Source: DMER64 sp964600385
GTDB lineage: Bacteria > Bacteroidota > Bacteroidia > Bacteroidales > UBA932
Direction of reading: 5' to 3'
Assembly: GCA_964600385.1 (NCBI GenBank)
Contig: CAZRJC010000002.1
Coordinates: forward strand, 1-64,000
Length of the DNA stretch: 64,000 nucleotides
The position numbers and the translations under genes were made by a program. The notes below the pieces were generated by a model, which saw nothing but the letters and a program-made list of their open reading frames with translations, was not told the origin of the DNA and made no database searches. Below are positions 52,021 through 60,373 of this stretch, piece after piece (the stretch's first letter is position 1; every line of letters begins with the position of its first letter).

Positions 52021-52069
52021 CAAATATACTAAACTAATGAACTATTGTTCATATTAATAACTACATTTG
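52021..52069. promoter_or_regulatory. Divergent promoters of CGGC and UDG genes with shared palindrome
   Basis: The minus-strand -7 TATATTTG is at 52021-52028 (CGGC operon). The palindrome TGAACTATTGTTCA lies at 52038-52051, and the plus-strand -7 TACATTTG is at 52062-52069 (UDG). The palindrome is 9 nt from the minus -7 and 10 nt from the plus -7. A bound protein would block both. Confidence 0.6.
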
Positions 52070-52085
52070 CTCAATTATTTTATTT

Positions 52086-52661
52086 ATGGACACTCTCAAT
52101 CAGCAAGTAATCATTTGTTCTGCATGTCCTCTGTCAAAAACAAGAAATCATGTTGTATATGGCGAGGGCAACATGGAAGGTGGCATTTTTATTATTGCAG
52201 AGGCACCCGGAAAAGAAGAAGACAGACTGGGCAGACCTTTTGTGGGAGTATCGGGCCAACTAATGGATAAGATACTTTATGCCTGTGGATTCACAAGAAA
52301 AGAACATGTTTTCATAAGTAACATTGTTAAATGCAGGCCCCCGGGAAACAGAACACCTACTCCGGAAGAGGTAAACTCCTGTATTCACTGGCTTCATAGT
52401 CAGATTGAACTGGCAAATCCAAAAATCCAGGTTTTATTGGGCGCTACGGCATTGAGATACATGGCAGGGCCGGAATACAAGATTACACGCGATCACGGTA
52501 AATGGTTAAACTGTAATGGAAGATTGACTATGGCCGTCTATCATCCCTCAGCTTTATTACGAAACCCAGCCCTCAAACGTGAGACATGGGAAGACTACAA
52601 AAACATTGTATTCAAGTACAGGGAATTGGTTAACGCTCAGCATTACTCACCTTGTGTTTAG
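52086..52661 (+). CDS. Type-4 uracil-DNA glycosylase ([4Fe-4S])
   Basis: This 191-residue family-4 UDG removes uracil from DNA. Cluster cysteines appear in VIICSACPLSKTRN and in VKCRPPGNRTPTPEEVNSC. The catalytic segment EAPGKEEDRLGRPFVGVSGQ, and the C-terminal VYHPSALLRNPALK motif, are conserved. It may share the palindrome regulator with the CGGC operon. Its 3' end overlaps the Fe-S protein gene on the other strand by 32 bp. Confidence 0.92.
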   Translation: MDTLNQQVIICSACPLSKTRNHVVYGEGNMEGGIFIIAEAPGKEEDRLGRPFVGVSGQLMDKILYACGFTRKEHVFISNIVKCRPPGNRTPTPEEVNSCIHWLHSQIELANPKIQVLLGATALRYMAGPEYKITRDHGKWLNCNGRLTMAVYHPSALLRNPALKRETWEDYKNIVFKYRELVNAQHYSPCV

Positions 52662-53322
52662 GTATTGCAGACGTATGTTCCCAAATCTTCAAATCAATAC
52701 AGTCTATCCTGGTTTTTTCACCTTCCAGGGAAACAATAACGCCTGAATGTACTTTTCCCATCATACAATGAGCCGGCAGAAATTTAACCGTTTGCCCCAC
52801 ATAAGGCCTCGGGCCCTCAATCACCCCTTGGAAGGAAAGAACCATACAGATACCCAGTTCACAAGGATTTTCGTCACGATCCAGCAATTTTCCGGGACCA
52901 ATAACCCAAACATCAATCAGGCCGTTCTCAATAGTTATAATCTTTGCAAAATGGGTGATTGGGCATCCCAAAGGTCTGTATTTAACAACCATTCCTTCTG
53001 ATAATTTCACCGGGGCAAAGGAAACCAGCGTTTCCCTGCAGGCCGGCTCTCCGGGTAAGGGATGCAGAATAAAATCGGCTCTTGCGTGATCAATCAGACC
53101 GATATAATCTTCTTTACAGTCCTGGCAATTCAAAGGACCGGCCAGACACAATTCCAGCTGGTTTTTATTCCGGGCAAACCGTTCCTGGGACAGCACCGGG
53201 CAGTTGCCGGGAGTAACTTTTCCTTCTTTTAACGCTTGTGCAAAAGTCTGGCAATCTGTATAACCGCAGGTTCCGCAATTGAAACCGGGCAACAATTCAT
53301 ACAATTCGTCAACCGATTTCAT
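52630..53322 (-). CDS. [4Fe-4S] protein of the ABC/GTPase cluster
   Basis: This 230-residue protein starts MKSVDELYELLPGFNCGTCGYTDCQTFAQAL with Cys later in GNCPVL, which is the PF04060-type Fe-S domain of corrinoid/CODH-related proteins. More cysteines follow (LCLAGPLNCQDCKEDYIGLIDH). The remaining 130 residues (VKYRPLGCPITHFAKI, PAHCMMGKVHSGVIVSLEGEKTRIDCIDLKIW) are not recognised. The start at 53322 is fixed by AAGGAG 5-10 nt upstream, a rare real Shine-Dalgarno in this genome, lying across the GTPase stop. Third gene of the trio. Confidence 0.83.
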   Translation of the reverse strand: MKSVDELYELLPGFNCGTCGYTDCQTFAQALKEGKVTPGNCPVLSQERFARNKNQLELCLAGPLNCQDCKEDYIGLIDHARADFILHPLPGEPACRETLVSFAPVKLSEGMVVKYRPLGCPITHFAKIITIENGLIDVWVIGPGKLLDRDENPCELGICMVLSFQGVIEGPRPYVGQTVKFLPAHCMMGKVHSGVIVSLEGEKTRIDCIDLKIWEHTSAIPKHKVSNAER

Positions 53323-53323
53323 T

Positions 53324-54025
53324 TCACTCTCCTTTGTATGTTTGTACTCCATCAATATGTCTGAGTACCCCTCTATGGTATTTCCGGTTAATTCTTGTTT
53401 CTCCTACACACAATGTACAAATGGAGAATGGAGCATTGTGCCTGAGCGTGTCTTTGTCATAGCTGAATTCTCCGGCCTCGGTAAAGCACTGCGCCAGCTC
53501 GGCTGCTCCCTTGCCGGTCAGGCCGTTTGCTTCTATGATATGGCAACCCGGATTCATCTCTATGATCCGTTCCCTGAAGATCTCACGCTCGGCCTGTGAA
53601 ATGACATCGCCTTTTGTTATGGCCACCACGTTAGCCGTACTTAGGAAAGGGCCAACCTTGAGCGGCGTATTGGGCCCTGTTGTCGCGTCAATAACACAAA
53701 CTCCAAGACTCGAGGCTGTATACGGAGCACAACGATGGCAGAGTCCGGCCGTTTCTATAATTAACATGTCTGAATCGTTCTCACGGGCAAAAGCGGTCAT
53801 TTCCGCCAGATTATAGATTGTAAAATGATCGGGACACATATCTTTTGACAGCCCGAACATGGTTGGAACCCCTAATTTTTCAAACCTTAAATGGTCTTCT
53901 GTATAAAGACAGTCGATCTTTGCTATTGATACATTGATATTCTGTTCTTTGATACACTTTACTGCATGTAATAATACAGCCGTTTTACCCGCACCGGGTG
54001 TGCCGGCGACAATTACCAAGTTCAT
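53324..54025 (-). CDS. HypB/CooC-like GTPase of the ABC/Fe-S cluster
   Basis: This 233-residue P-loop NTPase has Walker A VAGTPGAGKTAV and a guanine-specificity TKGD motif (VVAITKGDVISQAER). Cysteines suited to metal binding are MCPDHF, ETAGLCHRCAPYT (in the switch region) and SICTLCVGETRI near the C-terminus. It resembles SIMIBI GTPases that load metals or cofactors (HypB, CooC, UreG, MeaB-like), but matches none by sequence memory. Its target is not known. It lies between the ABC ATPase (14 bp) and Fe-S protein in one operon. Confidence 0.82.
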   Translation of the reverse strand: MNLVIVAGTPGAGKTAVLLHAVKCIKEQNINVSIAKIDCLYTEDHLRFEKLGVPTMFGLSKDMCPDHFTIYNLAEMTAFARENDSDMLIIETAGLCHRCAPYTASSLGVCVIDATTGPNTPLKVGPFLSTANVVAITKGDVISQAEREIFRERIIEMNPGCHIIEANGLTGKGAAELAQCFTEAGEFSYDKDTLRHNAPFSICTLCVGETRINRKYHRGVLRHIDGVQTYKGE

Positions 54026-54039
54026 ATTTTTTCACTTAT

Positions 54040-54792
54040 TTATGCGACCACTTCTTCCCCTTTTCTGACCATCTCGCGTATAACGAACAGTCTGTGGTCT
54101 ATCTGATTCAATTGGCTGCACAGATTTATTTCTCCCCGTGTAGTCATAAACACTTTCTCCACGCCCCCGTTCTTCATTACAATCCTGCGTTGTGTCATTA
54201 AAGCAAGTAAGGGGTCATGTGTTACCACCAGAATGATTTTCCCGCTTCCCGACAATAGCCTCATTGCCTCGTGCTTTTTTATACCGGCATTTTCAATTTC
54301 ATCAATCAACACTATGGGAGAATCGCTGATAAAGGCCACGTCGGCTACCATCAGGGAACGGCTTTGACCGCCACTAAGGACCGTGAGGTTCATGTCTTCG
54401 TGAATTGGTTCGCCGGTAAGCGCATTGGCATGATGAATCACCTTCTCTATTAGCTCGGGATCTTTACCTCTGCACTTGGAATGGAGCAGCAGGAAATCTC
54501 TGACGCTCATATCTGCCAGGAAATTCATATTCTGAGAAAGCTGGGCAATCAGTTTCTTTTTAGGATCGTATCTGAGGGTCGGATCGGGAATGCTGTTGTT
54601 TATTAATATTTGTCTGTGCGTTACCGTATCCTTCTGCGCCAATTGCTCAATATCCTCTATCAAAGCACTTTTACCGCTTCCCGTGGGGCCTACGACTCCA
54701 ATGATTTCTCCGGGAACTGCATCAATACGGCTGAATCCTTCCGGCTCACCGTTTTTATTTACGCCGGCAATAATTGAAATACTCTCTACCAT
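54040..54792 (-). CDS. Orphan soluble ABC ATPase of the GTPase/Fe-S cluster
   Basis: This 250-residue ABC-type ATPase has Walker A VVGPTGSGKSALIED, signature LSGGQSRSLMVADVAF and Walker B SPIVLIDEIENAG with a following H-loop (VVTHDPLLAL). No transmembrane partner or substrate-binding protein lies in the operon, so it may act in solution on a protein or metallocentre rather than in transport. The promoter lies at 54808-54815. First gene of the trio with the GTPase and Fe-S protein. Confidence 0.85.
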   Translation of the reverse strand: MVESISIIAGVNKNGEPEGFSRIDAVPGEIIGVVGPTGSGKSALIEDIEQLAQKDTVTHRQILINNSIPDPTLRYDPKKKLIAQLSQNMNFLADMSVRDFLLLHSKCRGKDPELIEKVIHHANALTGEPIHEDMNLTVLSGGQSRSLMVADVAFISDSPIVLIDEIENAGIKKHEAMRLLSGSGKIILVVTHDPLLALMTQRRIVMKNGGVEKVFMTTRGEINLCSQLNQIDHRLFVIREMVRKGEEVVA

Positions 54793-54807
54793 AATATAAG
54801 ATTTTGG

Positions 54808-54815
54808 TAAAGGTA
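54808..54815 (-). promoter_or_regulatory. -7-like element TACCTTTA before the ABC/GTPase/Fe-S operon
   Basis: TACCTTTA on the minus strand, a one-base variant of TAnnTTTG, lies 15 nt before the ATG at 54792. No palindrome like those at 50603 and 52038 is seen here. Confidence 0.35.
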
Positions 54816-54887
54816 AGCGCTTTTACTAATTTTTTAACGCGCCAGAATACGTATTCGATTATACGTATAAACACGTAAATAAAATAG

Positions 54888-55529
54888 CTATAAACTGATT
54901 ATCTGGCTTTTGAAGGCGTAAATGATGAGGCTTGCCGTGTTCTTGGAATTAGTTTTCTGGAGAAGGTTTTCTCTGTGCTTTTCAACAGTGCGCCGACTGA
55001 TAAAAAGCTGTTCGGCTATTTCTTCGTTGGACCAACCCTTGCATATACCGCACAAAACATCCATTTCTCTGGGCGTAATCAGCGAGTTGCCTGTATCGGG
55101 TTTTTTGCATGATAAATGGTTCTTCAATGCCTGTATGATTTCTGCTGAAAAATAGGTTCTTCCCGCCATCACATCTGAAATAGCCGTTTTGACTTCTTTG
55201 AAATTTGAGTTCTTCAATAAAAAACCCACTGCTCCGGCTTCAATCATGCTATAGTAATAGCTTGCCTCGGAATACATGGATAATGCAATAATCTTCAGAG
55301 AGGGATCAGCTTCGAGCGCTTTGATGGTTGCCTCAACACCGCCAATAACTGGCATTTCAATGTCCATAAGTACGAGATCCACCGGGTTGGCGGATAATCC
55401 GTTCAGAAAAACAGCTCCATTTTCTGCTTCGTAGACATTATTGACCATTTCAATTTTTGATAACAAAAACCTTAGCCCTTCGCGAAAAAGGGAGTGATCA
55501 TCTACCAGATAGATATTGATTTTATTCAT
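54888..55529 (-). CDS. NarL/LuxR-type response regulator
   Basis: This 213-residue response regulator has a receiver domain (LVDDHSLFREGL; phospho-acceptor Asp in VDLVLMDIEMP; Ser/Lys switch in ALSMYSE and LLKNSNF) and a C-terminal LuxR helix-turn-helix (ITPREMDVLCGICKGWSNEEIAEQLFISRRTVEKHRENLLQK). It follows the histidine kinase with a 4-bp overlap, so both are co-translated. The target genes are not evident. Confidence 0.93.
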   Translation of the reverse strand: MNKINIYLVDDHSLFREGLRFLLSKIEMVNNVYEAENGAVFLNGLSANPVDLVLMDIEMPVIGGVEATIKALEADPSLKIIALSMYSEASYYYSMIEAGAVGFLLKNSNFKEVKTAISDVMAGRTYFSAEIIQALKNHLSCKKPDTGNSLITPREMDVLCGICKGWSNEEIAEQLFISRRTVEKHRENLLQKTNSKNTASLIIYAFKSQIISL

Positions 55530-56479
55530 TTCAGGGGAATGTTTATCGAGATCCTGACTCCCTTGCCGGGAGCCGTTTCCATATTAAACTGACCGTCAAG
55601 AGATTTCACTCTTGAACTGATATTTTTCAGGCCCATGCCTTTCATTCCTGGTATGTTTTGATATTGTACCGGATCGAATCCCTGTCCATCATCGGAGTAT
55701 TCAAAACAACATGCATGGGAATCCCGGGTAATAATGAGTGATATCTTTTGGGGATTCCCATGTTTCATGCTATTGGTCAGCAACTCGGTGATCACGCGAT
55801 ACATATTGATTTCCAAATCATAAAACAGTCGGTCATCCCCAATATCGGACTTTAGCCGGAATTGAACAGGGGTATTATCAAAGAGCCGTTTTGTAAAGGT
55901 TTCCAGAGCTTTTATCAATCCGTAATTTTTAAGTATATGAGGGGAAAGATCGTTTGATATTTCTTTTAAAGTAACAATGGTTTCGTCTATCACAAAACAG
56001 GACTTTTCTATAACCTTTCTATTGTCCGGATCCATTTTATCCATATCTATAGAACTGATAATCATTTTAATTGAAGACAAAAGAGGCCCTATTCCGTCGT
56101 GCAGGTCGCTGGCTATAGTCTGACGTGCTCTTTCTTCCCCCTGGATGATGCCGGTAAGTAGCTGCTTCTCATTTTCCTTTCTCATCTTGTCCACCTCGTC
56201 CTGCAAATTGAATATTTGCCTGATATAATACAAGCTTGTAAACATCATCACGGAAACGGCCACGCCCAGCCAGCTGCGGACCTCTTCTTTGGGGAATATC
56301 TGAGTTTCCCAGAAAAGAGAAGAAAATTCAAAGAGACGTTCAACCGCAATGAGTACAAACCCAAGTGAGATAAGGATCCATGAAATCCTGAATTTAGTCC
56401 TTCGCACCATACTAACTGCTACAATGGCAGTAATAAGCTGTATGAGCATAGAACACCATAAAGCGATCTTAAGCAGCAT
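55526..56479 (-). CDS. Membrane histidine kinase (HisKA_3)
   Basis: This 317-residue sensor kinase has three to four N-terminal membrane helices (about 5-25, 32-52, 73-90), a linker coiled coil (NLQDEVDKMRKENEKQ), the HisKA_3 phosphorylation box (ARQTIASDLHDGIGPLLSSIKMI, His near 126) and a HATPase_c domain (ELLTNSMKHG; SDDGQGFDP; GMGLKNISSRVKSLDG). No extracytoplasmic sensor domain of any size is present, so it may sense the membrane itself. Paired with the response regulator. Confidence 0.92.
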   Translation of the reverse strand: MLLKIALWCSMLIQLITAIVAVSMVRRTKFRISWILISLGFVLIAVERLFEFSSLFWETQIFPKEEVRSWLGVAVSVMMFTSLYYIRQIFNLQDEVDKMRKENEKQLLTGIIQGEERARQTIASDLHDGIGPLLSSIKMIISSIDMDKMDPDNRKVIEKSCFVIDETIVTLKEISNDLSPHILKNYGLIKALETFTKRLFDNTPVQFRLKSDIGDDRLFYDLEINMYRVITELLTNSMKHGNPQKISLIITRDSHACCFEYSDDGQGFDPVQYQNIPGMKGMGLKNISSRVKSLDGQFNMETAPGKGVRISINIPLK

Positions 56480-56506
56480 TTTTATGTAAAGTTACTTCTT
56501 TTAAAT

Positions 56507-56533
56507 AAAAAAAGGCCGTCATTGCAGACGGCC
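56507..56533 (-). terminator. Terminator of the orphan lipoprotein gene
   Basis: On the minus strand GGCCGTC-TGCAAT-GACGGCC is followed by T7, 22 nt after the stop of the lipoprotein gene at 56556. It separates that gene from the kinase-regulator pair. Confidence 0.9.
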
Positions 56534-56555
56534 CATATAATAGCAGAATAAACTG

Positions 56556-57383
56556 TTAGTCCATTAATTTTTCACGGGCAACGGTAATATCGGCAGCCAG
56601 GGTTTTCAGCTGTTCTTCCAGTTGTTTCACATTAATGGCATTGATCACTTTCAGCGGTTCCAGAAGGCCTTTTACGGTTTCCAGTTCGGGATGATACGGG
56701 ATGAGCGACTCAACGCCGTCAACAACCAGGACAAAACGATACGTTACATCGGCAGCTGTTTCATCATTGAAGTAGGTTATATAACGGGGAATATCAAGGC
56801 TGGTGATATACAGCGATTCCAGCATGGCGGCAGCTGCCAGTTCAAAAAACATGTGCACTTGTTCTTTTGCCAGTTGTTCTTCACCCATGGTAACTATCCA
56901 GCTGTTCATATCGTATGAATTCACTTCCACGTTAATCTGCGCACCGTCTATCATGGCCTGGTTGTCTGTTTCAACAGCCAGTTTACCAATCACCTGATCG
57001 TATTCTTCGGTCGGCAGTCCGTACATGGTAGCCACTTCCCTGTCTATTGCATATACTGCCAGAGCACGGTTTTTCTGACTGAGGGTCACCAGGTCGGCTG
57101 CTTTTGTCAAAGGCATGAGGAAAGTAGGTTTAACTCTTTTTTCCTTATCTGTAAGCACTACCTTTCCGTCTATCATGGCCTGCATGTTAGGCATCATACC
57201 CAGTTTCTGAAATCCTGAAATTAAAGAGTCCAGTTTAATTATAAGATCTTCTGTGAGATACTGTTCCTGCTGGCTGGTTTCATCAGCTTTTGTTTGAGCA
57301 TCTTTCTTCTTTGAAGCGTTATTGCCACAGGCACTCAAAACAAGAGCAGCTGCCAGCATACAAGCAATAGTAATTTTTTTCAT
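56556..57383 (-). CDS. Lipoprotein of unknown function
   Basis: This 275-residue lipoprotein has lipobox LVLSAC (Cys near 19), then a Lys/Gln-rich linker (NNASKKKDAQTKADETSQQEQ). The globular part is mostly helical (KLDSLISGFQKLG, KAADLVTLSQKNRALAVYAID, VHMFFELAAAAMLESLYI) with an acidic C-terminal coiled coil (VKQLEEQLKTLAADITVAREKLMD). I recognise no family. It has its own promoter and terminator, so it is monocistronic. Confidence 0.75.
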   Translation of the reverse strand: MKKITIACMLAAALVLSACGNNASKKKDAQTKADETSQQEQYLTEDLIIKLDSLISGFQKLGMMPNMQAMIDGKVVLTDKEKRVKPTFLMPLTKAADLVTLSQKNRALAVYAIDREVATMYGLPTEEYDQVIGKLAVETDNQAMIDGAQINVEVNSYDMNSWIVTMGEEQLAKEQVHMFFELAAAAMLESLYITSLDIPRYITYFNDETAADVTYRFVLVVDGVESLIPYHPELETVKGLLEPLKVINAINVKQLEEQLKTLAADITVAREKLMD

Positions 57384-57421
57384 ATTTAGGTGTTTTTGAA
57401 TAATAATTCGTTATTATCATG

Positions 57422-57429
57422 CAAATGTA
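57422..57429 (-). promoter_or_regulatory. -7 element TACATTTG before the lipoprotein gene
   Basis: TACATTTG on the minus strand lies 38 nt before the lipoprotein ATG (57383), just past the stop of the ABCG-type gene. Confidence 0.48.
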
Positions 57430-57443
57430 TAAAAAACACGTAA

Positions 57444-60362
57444 TTATTCACTCCCCTTTTTCATAAACCTTGCGGGGATTTGAAAAAATAACGCCATGGC
57501 CGTTAAGACAGCCATAAGAGCCATGACTCCCAGATTATACCACAATGTAGGAACATGCCAGTTGCCCAGGATTTTCTCATGACTGTAAAAGGGTGCGCGA
57601 CCGTTCCGGCTGGACGGTTCAAGATAAATCTGACCTACCTTGGGAACAATCACCTGATCGGTAACGCGATAGAGTTTTTTTGTCGCTGAATTAAGCACCA
57701 GCTCCTCAAGAAACATGTTGTGGTGATCCCGTTTCAGGGCAATGATTCCATCTTTCCCTATTTCCTTTATTAATTCGGCTTTTGTTTCATCAATGGCATA
57801 GGTGTAAGCCGAGGAACGTTTTCCAAGCACGTTGTCCGCTTTCTTGAAATAGGACTCCAGGCTGGCATAAAGTGCAGGAGACCATTTTTCCTCCCATCCC
57901 GTAAAAGGCTCTTGTCCTGTAATCCTGGCAAGTTGTGGAAGGCCGGTAAGAATAATCTCTCCGTGTGCCCTGTCTGTTTCGCCTTTGGTCAAAAACTCAT
58001 CCTGAGCAGTTTCCATCTGGCTCTGAAGCTCTTCCAGAAATCCAACCCGGTAATACTGGGCCCGGAATTTTTCTTTTTCGTCATCAAAGAAATGATTCAT
58101 ATACCGGTTGTACTCAAAGGAACTTACAGCCAGTGCCTCAAAGGCCCATCTGGACGGGATCACTTCTCCTATTACCGGGACATTACCCGTTTTGCTATTG
58201 GGCGTCAGGTCATCAAACTTGACAACCAGACCACAAAGGAGTATCTGGGGAATAAGCAGCAGCGGGATTGTGATATAGATGGCCACAATGGAATTGAGCG
58301 ACTGGGAGAGCACCAATCCGGTCAGATTGGCCAGGAAGGCCGCTGCAAAAAGTATAATCCACCATATACCCAGCATCCCGTGAATTCCCATAACCGCATG
58401 CCCCACCAGGATAAAAAGTAACGTCTGAATGAGTGAAAGAACAGCAAGATAGACAATCTTTGAGGTAATGTAACTGCTGTGACTCAGTCTCAGGAAGCGC
58501 TCACGTTTAAGCAGGGCTTTATCCTTGAATATTTCCTCGGCACTGACACTCATTCCCATGAAGATTGCCACTATCACCGCCATAAAGAAGAATGACACCA
58601 GATTTTTATTCTCCAGAAGCGAATAGCCGGTCTCAGGGGCATACCTGGTAAGCAGAGCCACGACGCAAGCCAGAAGAGGAGCCTCGAGCAAAGAAATAAG
58701 CAGGTATTGTGTATTTGTAATCTTAGTACTGACGTTCCGCTGTAAAAATATCAGGAATTGCTTAAAAGCATTGGGTTTTCTTTGTCTTGTAGGAGGAACC
58801 TCATCATTTCTGATTTCATCGCCGGAATCCCTGCTGTCCAGATAACGCCGGTGCCATTCCTGGGGATTGATTTTTCTTTCCTCGGTCAGCCGTCCGCTAT
58901 CGTCCAGCGATTTGGATTCAATGATATTCAGGACGATCTCGGGATTCACATTTCCGCAAACGTCACACATGCTGGTATCGGCATCGGCGTAATGCACGGC
59001 CTGTTTGAAATAGGTTACGGCTTCTATGGGATTTCCATCGTAAACGGGGTACCCGCCCTTGTCGAGCAGCCACAGCCTGTCAAACAATTTATAAATGTCA
59101 GAAGAAGGCTGGTGTATGTTGACCACTATCAGACGCCCCTTAAAGGTCTGTTCTTTAAGCAGGTTAATCACTTTTTCGGAGTCAGATGAACTGAGCCCCG
59201 AGGTGGGTTCATCCAGAAAAAGAACGGATGGTTCGCGAATAAGCTCCAGCGCAATGTTCAGCCTTTTGCGCTGACCGCCGCTGATGGTCTTGTTAAGGGG
59301 TGACCCTACTTTCAGGTCTTTGACCGCGGCAAGGCCCAGGTCCGTTAGTACAGACATTACGCGTGAGTCCATCTCTTCGGATCCCATGCCGTCGAAACAG
59401 AGGCGGGCAGTATACCAAAGATTTTGATAGACAGTGAGTTCTTCTATAAGCAGATCGTCCTGCGGCACAAAGCCAACTAGTTTCTGAACCTCAGGGGTTG
59501 AAATGGGATGGCCGTTGAGCAGGATATCGCCTTCCTGAGGTTTAAGATTTCCGTTTAGCAGCGATAGTAAAGTAGATTTCCCTACTCCGCTGCCTCCCAT
59601 TATGGCCACCAACTGTCCGGAGTAAAGAGTAAAGGAGAAATTGTGCATTCCGTTATCACTGTGGGGAAAACGAAAATTAATATCTCTTCCGGCCAACTGA
59701 ATGACAGCACCTTTTGTTCCATCCCTTTCAAAAGCAGCCTTGACGGCACTGTAATACAACGGACTAATATGCTGACTTTTAAGCACGCCACTCTGTTGCC
59801 AGAGCTGGAAAGTTCCGGGCAATACCGGGACATCGTTCATCAATACAAGCCGGGTACCCCTATAGCTGAAAGCCATCTTATTGAACGAAGGCAGGTCTAT
59901 GACCCGTAACACACCGTCCAGTCCGGCAGGCGACAGGGTTATAACCCTCTCTGTGTCTTCATCCTGTACAAAAGCATAGAAGTCACCAAACTGAGCATCG
60001 TCCAGTCCGAATTGTTGCGCAACTTTCTGAAAAACATCCCGGTTATTTATGAATCCTTCCCGGTTGACGGCAGAGAACTCCATAAAACGCAGCAGAAGTA
60101 AAGCCTGTTCCTCGGCAATTACTTTTTTACGCAAACCCCCGCATATGCCATTTATTATTTTATCCTTGTCCAACTGGGGCGAATGTTCATACAAATCGCT
60201 CAAATCATCATAAAGCCCGAGGTAGGTTTCGGTACGACGTACCCCAAAATGTTGATTCAGATAAGCCGAGATGAGCTCCCTTGCTTTTTCCCTGTCAATA
60301 CGGGCTAACGCCCCGAACAAGGCAAACAGATTGAGCAGTCCGGATAGAATAATGTCATTCAT
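57444..60362 (-). CDS. Large ABCG-type ABC transporter (ATPase-permease fusion)
   Basis: This 972-residue half-transporter has an unusual N-terminal helical domain of about 150 residues (TerB-like in pattern: LFALFGALARIDREKARELISAYLNQHFG). A region of unclear fold (about 150-235) follows, then an ABC ATPase (about 240-450: GGSGVGKSTLLSLLNG, ISGGQRKRLNIALELIREP, VLFLDEPTSGLSSSDS). A CxxC linker (MCDVCGNVNPEIV) leads to an ABC2 membrane domain with helices around 550-730 and a last helix near 950, bracketing a 200-residue extracytoplasmic loop. The layout follows eukaryotic white/ABCG order. Substrate unknown. vanZ is 11 bp upstream. Confidence 0.87.
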   Translation of the reverse strand: MNDIILSGLLNLFALFGALARIDREKARELISAYLNQHFGVRRTETYLGLYDDLSDLYEHSPQLDKDKIINGICGGLRKKVIAEEQALLLLRFMEFSAVNREGFINNRDVFQKVAQQFGLDDAQFGDFYAFVQDEDTERVITLSPAGLDGVLRVIDLPSFNKMAFSYRGTRLVLMNDVPVLPGTFQLWQQSGVLKSQHISPLYYSAVKAAFERDGTKGAVIQLAGRDINFRFPHSDNGMHNFSFTLYSGQLVAIMGGSGVGKSTLLSLLNGNLKPQEGDILLNGHPISTPEVQKLVGFVPQDDLLIEELTVYQNLWYTARLCFDGMGSEEMDSRVMSVLTDLGLAAVKDLKVGSPLNKTISGGQRKRLNIALELIREPSVLFLDEPTSGLSSSDSEKVINLLKEQTFKGRLIVVNIHQPSSDIYKLFDRLWLLDKGGYPVYDGNPIEAVTYFKQAVHYADADTSMCDVCGNVNPEIVLNIIESKSLDDSGRLTEERKINPQEWHRRYLDSRDSGDEIRNDEVPPTRQRKPNAFKQFLIFLQRNVSTKITNTQYLLISLLEAPLLACVVALLTRYAPETGYSLLENKNLVSFFFMAVIVAIFMGMSVSAEEIFKDKALLKRERFLRLSHSSYITSKIVYLAVLSLIQTLLFILVGHAVMGIHGMLGIWWIILFAAAFLANLTGLVLSQSLNSIVAIYITIPLLLIPQILLCGLVVKFDDLTPNSKTGNVPVIGEVIPSRWAFEALAVSSFEYNRYMNHFFDDEKEKFRAQYYRVGFLEELQSQMETAQDEFLTKGETDRAHGEIILTGLPQLARITGQEPFTGWEEKWSPALYASLESYFKKADNVLGKRSSAYTYAIDETKAELIKEIGKDGIIALKRDHHNMFLEELVLNSATKKLYRVTDQVIVPKVGQIYLEPSSRNGRAPFYSHEKILGNWHVPTLWYNLGVMALMAVLTAMALFFQIPARFMKKGSE

Positions 60363-60373
60363 GGTATATTGTT

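Noticed and set aside
57912..58421. 169-codon plus-strand frame opposite the ABCG-type gene
   Set aside because: It is antisense to conserved membrane-domain coding sequence and has no promoter or similarity.
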